Below, piece by piece: positions 58,537 through 64,000 of a stretch of 64,000 nucleotides of DNA. Within the stretch, counting starts at the first letter, position 1, and the number at the start of each line of letters is the position of its first letter. This DNA is from Cryobacterium inferilacus (GTDB lineage Bacteria; Actinomycetota; Actinomycetes; Actinomycetales; Microbacteriaceae): the NCBI RefSeq assembly GCF_019599185.1, contig NZ_JAIEUL010000015.1, positions 37,481-101,480 on the forward strand. The letters run 5' to 3'. The translations under genes were made by a program, and so were the position numbers. The notes beneath the pieces were generated by a model. The model did not search any database. It had not been told where the DNA came from and saw nothing but the letters and a program-made list of their open reading frames with translations.

Positions 58537-61023
58537 ATGACATTGTCCTCAGACCTGCCCAATACCCCCGCCTCCAGGTCGTCGGCGACCCCGATCATCC
58601 TCGACGGCCACCCCGGCGCGCCCGGCGGAGATGACTCGTACCGGAGCCCCCTGCTCGACGGCCTCAACCCGCAGCAGTTGGAGGCGGTGCAGTACCGCGG
58701 CCCCGCCCTGCTGATCGTGGCCGGTGCCGGCTCGGGCAAGACCAGCGTGCTCACCCGCCGCGTCGCCAGCCTGATCGAGAGCCGCGAGGCCTGGCCCAGT
58801 CAGATCCTCGCCATCACCTTCACCAACAAGGCCGCCGCCGAAATGCGCGAGCGGGTGCGCGGGCTGCTCGGCCAGGCCTCGGACGGCATGTGGATCAGCA
58901 CCTTCCACTCCTCCTGCGTGCGCATCCTGCGCCGCGAGGCCGAGAGCGCCGGCCTGTCGACGAACTTCAGCATCTACGACTCGGCCGATTCCAAGGTCAC
59001 CATCAAGCGCATCATCAAGCAGCTGGATGCCGACACCCTCGGCTTCACCCCCAGTAATGTCAGCGCCAAGATCTCCAAGCTCAAGAACGAGTTGGCGGAT
59101 GTCGACTCCTACGCCCGCAACGCGAACATGAGCGACCCGCAGGAGGTCATGTTCGTCGAGATCTTCCGCCAGTACACCCGACGGCTCCGTGAGGCCAGCG
59201 CGCTGGACTTCGACGACCTGATCGGCGAGACCGTCTTCCTGCTCCGCGCGTTCCCCAAGGTCGCGGCGCTGTACCGGCGCCGGTTCCGGCACATCCTGGT
59301 CGACGAATACCAGGACACCAACCACGCCCAGTACGCGCTCGTGCGCGAGCTCACCCGTCCCGTCGAGCCCGACCTCGCCGACGACATGGAGGATCAGGGC
59401 CTGCACGTGAAGAACCTGCAGGACGCGCAGGGGCAGATCCCCGGCGCCTCCCTCACCGTGGTCGGCGACTCCGACCAGTCCATCTACGCCTTCCGCGGCG
59501 CCTCCAGCCGCAACATCACCGAGTTCGAACGGGACTTCCCCGGCACCAAGGTGATCCTGCTCGAGCAGAACTACCGCTCCACCCAGAACATCCTCTCGGC
59601 CGCGAACGCGGTGATCGGCAACAACTTCGACCGCCGCGAGAAGAAGCTCTGGAGCGCCGGCGGCGACGGCGAGAAGATCATCGGCTACACCGCATACAAC
59701 GGCCACGACGAGGCCCAGTTCGTCGCCGACGAGATCGAGGTGCTGCACGCAGCCGGCATGGCCTACCGCGACATGGCCGTGTTCTACCGCACCAACGCGC
59801 AGACCCGAGCGCTGGAGGAGATCCTGGTGCGCGCCGCGGTGCCGTACCGGGTCGTCGGCGGCACCAAGTTCTACGAACGCGCCGAGATCAAGGATGCGCT
59901 GGCGTACCTCATCGCCGTCGCCAACCCGCAAGACGAGTTGGCGCTCCGCCGTATCCTGAACACCCCCAAGCGCGGCATCGGCCCGGCCACCGAAACCCAG
60001 CTGGCCAGTTTCGCCGAGACCAACGGCATCACCTTCCGCCAAGCCATGCGCGACTCCGGTGGGCTGGGGCTTGGGCCCAAGGTGACCGGCGCCATCCTGA
60101 AACTGGCGAACCTGCTCGACTCCGCCGCGCTGATGATGGACCCGGAGAACCCGGCCGGGCCCGCCAACGTCAGCGACCTGCTCACCTACCTGCTCGACGG
60201 CAGCGGGCTGCTCAGCGTGCTGCGGGCCAGCCGGGACGCGCAGGACGAGGTGCGGGCGGAGAACATCGAGGAGCTCGTCGCGCAGACCAAGGACTTCAAC
60301 CGGGAGAACCCCGACGCCGGCCTGGTCGACTTCCTCACCCAGGTGTCGTTGGTCGCCGCCGCGGACGACCTCGACGACGCCTCCGGCACGGTCTCGCTGA
60401 TGACCCTGCACACCGCCAAGGGCCTGGAGTACGAGGCCGTGTTCCTCACCGGGGTGGAGGAAGGCCTGCTGCCGCACCAGATGTCGGCGGGCGAACCCGG
60501 CGGACCGGCCGAGGAACGCCGGCTGTTCTACGTGGGCATCACCCGGGCCAGGCAGCGGCTGTACCTGTCGCTGGCGATGACCCGCGCCCAGTTCGGCGAG
60601 GTGAACGTGGCCATGCCCAGCCGGTACCTGCAGGAGATCCCGGCGGCCCTGATCGACTGGAAGCAGTCGCCCGGCATGGCCAACTCCCGCGGCGGCACCC
60701 AACCGCGAGCGCTCAACGCGCGCCGAGACGGCGGCGGCGGATACGGCGGCGGAGGCTTCGGCTCGCGCAGCGGCACACCCGGTCAGCTGCCGCCGGCGCC
60801 CAAGCCCAAGACGGAGTGGGCCAACCGGATCACCGCGCAGGTGCGCGACAACGGTGACCTCACCCTCAACGCGGGCGACCGCATCCGTCACGTCGACTTC
60901 GGTGACGGCCGGGTCAACCAGGTCACAGGTGAGGGCACCAAGCGCATCGCGCACGTGCAGTTCGACACCAGCGGGGCGAAGAAACTCCTGATCAAGGTCG
61001 CCCCGATCGAGAAAATCGAGTGA
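58537..61023 (+). CDS. pcrA: ATP-dependent DNA helicase UvrD/PcrA
   Basis: 828 residues, SF1A helicase. Motif I GAGSGKTS (about 63-70), Ia TFTNKAAAEM, II VDEYQDTNHAQY, III GDSDQSIYAFRGA, IV QNYRST, V TLHTAKGLEYEAVFL, VI ITRARQRLYL. A 30-residue insert (DDMEDQGLHVKNLQDAQG) lies between motifs II and III. The C-terminal Gly-rich linker leads to a Tudor-like RNA polymerase-binding domain (GDRIRHVDFGDGRVNQVTG). Acts in repair and replication restart. Confidence 0.96.
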   Translation: MTLSSDLPNTPASRSSATPIILDGHPGAPGGDDSYRSPLLDGLNPQQLEAVQYRGPALLIVAGAGSGKTSVLTRRVASLIESREAWPSQILAITFTNKAAAEMRERVRGLLGQASDGMWISTFHSSCVRILRREAESAGLSTNFSIYDSADSKVTIKRIIKQLDADTLGFTPSNVSAKISKLKNELADVDSYARNANMSDPQEVMFVEIFRQYTRRLREASALDFDDLIGETVFLLRAFPKVAALYRRRFRHILVDEYQDTNHAQYALVRELTRPVEPDLADDMEDQGLHVKNLQDAQGQIPGASLTVVGDSDQSIYAFRGASSRNITEFERDFPGTKVILLEQNYRSTQNILSAANAVIGNNFDRREKKLWSAGGDGEKIIGYTAYNGHDEAQFVADEIEVLHAAGMAYRDMAVFYRTNAQTRALEEILVRAAVPYRVVGGTKFYERAEIKDALAYLIAVANPQDELALRRILNTPKRGIGPATETQLASFAETNGITFRQAMRDSGGLGLGPKVTGAILKLANLLDSAALMMDPENPAGPANVSDLLTYLLDGSGLLSVLRASRDAQDEVRAENIEELVAQTKDFNRENPDAGLVDFLTQVSLVAAADDLDDASGTVSLMTLHTAKGLEYEAVFLTGVEEGLLPHQMSAGEPGGPAEERRLFYVGITRARQRLYLSLAMTRAQFGEVNVAMPSRYLQEIPAALIDWKQSPGMANSRGGTQPRALNARRDGGGGYGGGGFGSRSGTPGQLPPAPKPKTEWANRITAQVRDNGDLTLNAGDRIRHVDFGDGRVNQVTGEGTKRIAHVQFDTSGAKKLLIKVAPIEKIE

Positions 61024-62123
61024 CGGCGCCGCCCCCAGACGACTCCGCCGCCGATTCCGCTGACGCCCGCTCCCGGCCAGAGACCCTCCGGCAGTGGGCG
61101 TCATCGTTGCGCGCCCTCGACCTGGAGGTAGCGACCCGGGCCACCGTGGCAATGGTCGTTCCCCTGATTGTGCTGGTGCTGGCCGGCCGCATCGACTGGA
61201 CGGTGTACGCCTCCTTCGGCGGCATGACGGCGCTGTTCGGCCGCAGCGAACCGTACCGGCTGCGGGCACGTTCGGTGAGCGTGGCCGCCGTGGGGATGCT
61301 GGGCAGCATCGCCTTCGGCCTCGTGCTCGCCGCCGTCCAGGCGCCGCTCTGGCTGCTCACGGTCGGCCTCGTGGCGGTGCTGGTCTCCGGGGTGCTGCTG
61401 GTCAACACGTGGGGGCTGTTCCCGGCGACCCCGCTGTTCTTCGTGTTCGCCTTCACGGTCTGCTCCCAGGTGCCCACCGACCCCGAACAGGTGCTGCCGC
61501 GGCTGCTCGTCGGCCTGGCCGGCGCCGTATTCGCCTGGCTCGTGACCATGTCGGGGGCGGTGCTGCGCCGGGCAACGCCCGGGCGCAGGGGCACGCGGTT
61601 CAAGGACCTGCCCCGGCAGCCACTCCTGCACCCGACCGCGTACCGCGACGGGCGGGTGTGGTTCTCGATCGGTCAGATGGTGCTCGGCGCCCTCGTGGCC
61701 GGCGGGCTGGCGATGCTCGCGGGCATCGGGCATCCGTACTGGGCCGTGGTGAGCGTCGTGGCGGTGCTGCCGCCGCCCGGAGCGCGGCACACCACCTCGC
61801 GGGCGTTCCACCGCATCATCGGCACCACCCTCGGCGTGATGCTCACCGCCCTGGTGCTGCTGCCCGGCCCGCCGGTGTGGGTGTTGATCCTGGTCATCGC
61901 CGTCGGCCAGTTCGGCGCCGAGATCCTGATCGGCAAGCACTACGGCGCCGCGCTGCTGTTCATCACCCCGCTGGCCCTGACCGTGGCGCACCTGGGCAGC
62001 CCGATGCCGGTGTCGGCGCTGCTGGTCGATCGGGTGGTGGAGACCGCGCTCGGCGGAGCCGTGGCCCTGGTCATCGTGCTGCTCAGCCGCGCCGGCCTGG
62101 TCAGGGCCGCCGCCCGCCGCTGA
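61020..62123 (+). CDS. FUSC/aromatic-acid-exporter-like membrane protein
   Basis: 367 residues with about ten helices in two halves separated by a charged loop (RRATPGRRGTRFKDLPRQP). YASFGGMTALFGRS and YWAVVSVVAVLPPPGARHTTSRAFHRIIGTTLG are the repeated FUSC motifs. A probable efflux protein of unknown substrate. GTG 61020 overlaps the pcrA stop (GTGA). Confidence 0.83.
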   Translation: MTAPPPDDSAADSADARSRPETLRQWASSLRALDLEVATRATVAMVVPLIVLVLAGRIDWTVYASFGGMTALFGRSEPYRLRARSVSVAAVGMLGSIAFGLVLAAVQAPLWLLTVGLVAVLVSGVLLVNTWGLFPATPLFFVFAFTVCSQVPTDPEQVLPRLLVGLAGAVFAWLVTMSGAVLRRATPGRRGTRFKDLPRQPLLHPTAYRDGRVWFSIGQMVLGALVAGGLAMLAGIGHPYWAVVSVVAVLPPPGARHTTSRAFHRIIGTTLGVMLTALVLLPGPPVWVLILVIAVGQFGAEILIGKHYGAALLFITPLALTVAHLGSPMPVSALLVDRVVETALGGAVALVIVLLSRAGLVRAAARR

Positions 62124-62265
62124 CCGCACGGCAGCTCGCGCGGGTGCCTTGTCGTCGGGGGAGGACGCAGGTACGGTGTCTGCCATTGGGCGCGACGTGC
62201 CGCCGTGCGGCCCCGTGACCGTCAACCATCCGTTCATCGGTGGCAACCCAGCAGGAGGCTCGATC

Positions 62266-62469
62266 ATGACCAGCGATGCAGGCGGCCTGTGGCCGCACGA
62301 CCCCGAGGCGCTCGACGACAACCGGTCGGTGGATGACCTGGAGATACCCGACGACGACACCGAGGATGATGACGACGTGGTCGACGAGTGGGGCGACGAC
62401 GCCGACAACCGTGCCGTGGACCTGGACGGCGACGAGTTGGACGACGACGACCTCGATCTCGACCGGTAG
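62266..62469 (+). CDS. small acidic hypothetical protein
   Basis: 67 residues from ATG 62266, with AGGAGG 8 nt upstream, a near-ideal ribosome site. Over a third of the residues are Asp or Glu (EIPDDDTEDDDDVVDEWGDD). No domain; probably disordered and possibly a binding partner of a basic protein or nucleic-acid mimic. Function unknown. Confidence 0.65.
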   Translation: MTSDAGGLWPHDPEALDDNRSVDDLEIPDDDTEDDDDVVDEWGDDADNRAVDLDGDELDDDDLDLDR

Positions 62470-62480
62470 CGGGGGTCCCG

Positions 62481-62900
62481 CTACTTCGGTGATGGGCGCG
62501 CGGAGTCCGCGGCGCTCGCCGTGCGACCGCGCAGACGCCGCACGAGCAGTGCGATCGCCCGCCAGCCCAGCAGCAGCACGCCGACCGAGACGAACGTCAC
62601 GATCACAAAACTGGTCTGCACACCCTGATCGGAGACGACCCTCAAGAGCAGGGCCACGACCACGGTGATCAGCCACACACCCAGCCCGGTCCAGACGATC
62701 TGCAGCGGGGTCCGCCAGGCGCGCAGGAACAGCCAGGCCACCACCAGACCGGCCAGGAATGGCCACCAGGTGCCGAGCACTCCCCACAGGCCCTCACCGC
62801 CGTGACTGCTGCGGCCGATCATCACGAAGACCAGGAGCGCCGCCGCGTCCAGCCCGGCCGCGAGCGAGATGAGGGCGAGGCTGGCGTTCCGATACGGCAT
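62481..62900 (-). CDS. DUF3054 membrane protein
   Basis: 139 residues with four helices. The WWPFLAGLVVAWLF and GVWLITVVVALLLRVVSDQG stretches match DUF3054. ATG 62900 follows TATTCT by 6 nt on its strand, leaderless spacing; the frame upstream is not homologous. Function unknown. Confidence 0.85.
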   Translation of the reverse strand: MPYRNASLALISLAAGLDAAALLVFVMIGRSSHGGEGLWGVLGTWWPFLAGLVVAWLFLRAWRTPLQIVWTGLGVWLITVVVALLLRVVSDQGVQTSFVIVTFVSVGVLLLGWRAIALLVRRLRGRTASAADSARPSPK

Positions 62901-62906
62901 GGGCCC

Positions 62907-62912
62907 AGAATA
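62907..62912 (-). promoter_or_regulatory. -10 box of a probably leaderless DUF3054 transcript
   Basis: Minus-strand TATTCT ends 6 nt before the ATG at 62900. Confidence 0.55.
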
Positions 62913-63072
62913 CCGGGCTGCCCGACGCTCGGGCCGCGCCGTGGGCGCGGATCTGAGAAGGTAGAGTTTGAGATGGTCAGTATCTCTCGACGTCGAGCTA
63001 GTTTTCGCGCCGGGGAGCACGACCACCCACACCCCATGCACGGAACGCTATGACGCGGATTGGAAGAGCAGC

Positions 63073-64000
63073 GTGGATCTTTACGAATACCAGGCCAGAG
63101 ACCTTTTTGAACAGTACGGTGTGCCGGTTCTGCCGGGCATCATCGCAGACACGCCCGAGGAGGTGCGCGCCGCAGCCGAGAAGCTGGGCGGCGTCGTCGT
63201 CGTCAAGGCGCAGGTGAAGGTCGGTGGCCGCGGTAAGGCCGGCGGCGTGAAGGTCGCCAAGACCCCGGATGAGGCCGAAGCCGCGGGGCGCGCCATCCTG
63301 GGCCTCGACATCAAGGGGCACACCGTGCACCGGGTGATGGTCGCCGGGGGAGCCCGCATCAAGCAGGAGTTCTACTTCTCGGTGCTGCTGGACCGGTCCA
63401 ACCGCTCCTACCTCTCCCTCGCCAGCTACGAGGGCGGCGTGGAGATCGAGGTCCTCGCGGTGGAGAAGCCTGGCGCGCTCGCCTACGTCGCGATCGACCC
63501 GACCGCCGGCATCGACCTGGCCAAGGCCACGGAGATCGCCATCCAGGCGAAGTTTCCGGCCGAGCTCGTCGACAAGGTCGCCCCCGTCTTCGTGCAGCTC
63601 TACAACGTGTTCGCCGGTGAGGACGCCACCCTCGTGGAGGTCAACCCGCTGGTGCTCACCGAAGAGGGCGACATCATCGCCCTCGACGGCAAGGTCACCA
63701 TCGATGAGAACGCCGGCTTCCGCCACCCCGGCCACGCCGACCTCGAGGACAAGGCCGCGGCCGACCCGCTCGAGGCCAAGGCCAAGCAGAACGACCTCAA
63801 CTACGTCAAGCTCGACGGCGAGGTCGGCATCATCGGCAACGGCGCCGGCCTGGTCATGTCAACCCTCGACGTGGTCGCCTACGCCGGTGAGAACCACGGC
63901 GGCGTCAAGCCGGCCAACTTCCTCGACATCGGCGGCGGAGCATCCGCTGCCGTCATGGCCGCCGGCCTCGACGTGATTCTCGGTGACCCGCAGGTCAAGA
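63073..64000 (+). CDS. sucC: succinyl-CoA synthetase beta subunit, 5' part
   Basis: The first 309 residues of a protein normally about 388 long; the window ends inside it. [38 protein letters not shown] (ATP-grasp) and [17 protein letters not shown] are family motifs. TCA-cycle enzyme making ATP or GTP from succinyl-CoA. The start is GTG 63073 with GGAAGAG upstream. sucD is expected next. Confidence 0.95.
   Translation, partial: MDLYEYQARDLFEQYGVPVLPGIIADTPEEVRAAAEKLGGVVVVKAQVKVGGRGKAGGVKVAKTPDEAEAAGRAILGLDIKGHTVHRVMVAGGARIKQEFYFSVLLDRSNRSYLSLASYEGGVEIEVLAVEKPGALAYVAIDPTAGIDLAKATEIAIQAKFPAELVDKVAPVFVQLYNVFAGEDATLVEVNPLVLTEEGDIIALDGKVTIDENAGFRHPGHADLEDKAAADPLEAKAKQNDLNYVKLDGEVGIIGNGAGLVMSTLDVVAYAGENHGGVKPANFLDIGGGASAAVMAAGLDVILGDPQVK

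Overview
The window is a high-GC (roughly two-thirds G+C), gene-dense stretch of an actinobacterial chromosome. Several traits point to a Microbacteriaceae member of the Cryobacterium/Leifsonia type: a RimI-TsaD fusion, a solitary groES with CIRCE-like operators, a GuaB3-type IMP dehydrogenase relative, an rpsK-rpoA junction without rpsD, start codons placed directly after a -10 box, and a TAnnnT -10 style. This assignment is by gene content and motif recognition only. I saw no tRNA or rRNA gene, CRISPR array, prophage or transposase.

Layout. 1-7.7 kb: a mannitol PTS operon (EIIB-like gene, ptsH, ptsI, mtlA, mtlF, mtlD) divergent from the PRD regulator mtlR. It carries all phosphotransfer steps from PEP to mannitol-1-phosphate and on to fructose-6-phosphate, but mtlA and mtlD each show an apparent frameshift. 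7.7-17.5 kb: translation and transcription genes (infA, rpmJ, rpsM, rpsK, rpoA, rplQ; truA; rplM, rpsI) and glmM, interrupted by a surface-polysaccharide O-acyltransferase. 17.6-25.6 kb: a short-chain dehydrogenase, a 1,913-residue secreted amylase-pullulanase behind a LacI-type operator, and coaA. 25.7-33.5 kb: glmS, acpS, alr and the tRNA t6A genes tsaE, tsaB and rimI-tsaD, with a TauE-type permease between them. 33.6-38.2 kb: three DUF4190 membrane proteins in a row, a methyltransferase, groES and rarD. 38.3-44.1 kb: a branched-chain-amino-acid/amide-type ABC transporter whose binding protein converges on its livHMGF operon. 44.3-48.9 kb: guaB, guaB3, glpD. 49-50.5 kb: a small accessory pocket holding one AbiEi-like gene between palindromic repeats. 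50.5-64 kb: a KhtTU-like K+ efflux pair, SURF1, DUF3817, guaA, a Bax-inhibitor-1 protein, a glycerophosphodiesterase, pcrA, a FUSC protein, small hypotheticals and the start of sucC.

The genes link sugar uptake and amino-sugar/cell-wall supply (mtl, glmM, glmS, alr), purine synthesis (guaB, guaA), and tRNA modification. The least explained material lies between genes. Nearly every gene-free stretch over 300 bp is filled with palindromic elements, several in pairs. One is an ordered array of seven 57-bp units. Two stop codons are followed by short tandem repeats whose period places a stop in all three frames. The heptamer GCATCCG/CGGATGC is about five times more frequent than base composition predicts (counted by eye). 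No obvious new defence or biosynthetic gene system is present; the repeat families are the best candidates for something undescribed.
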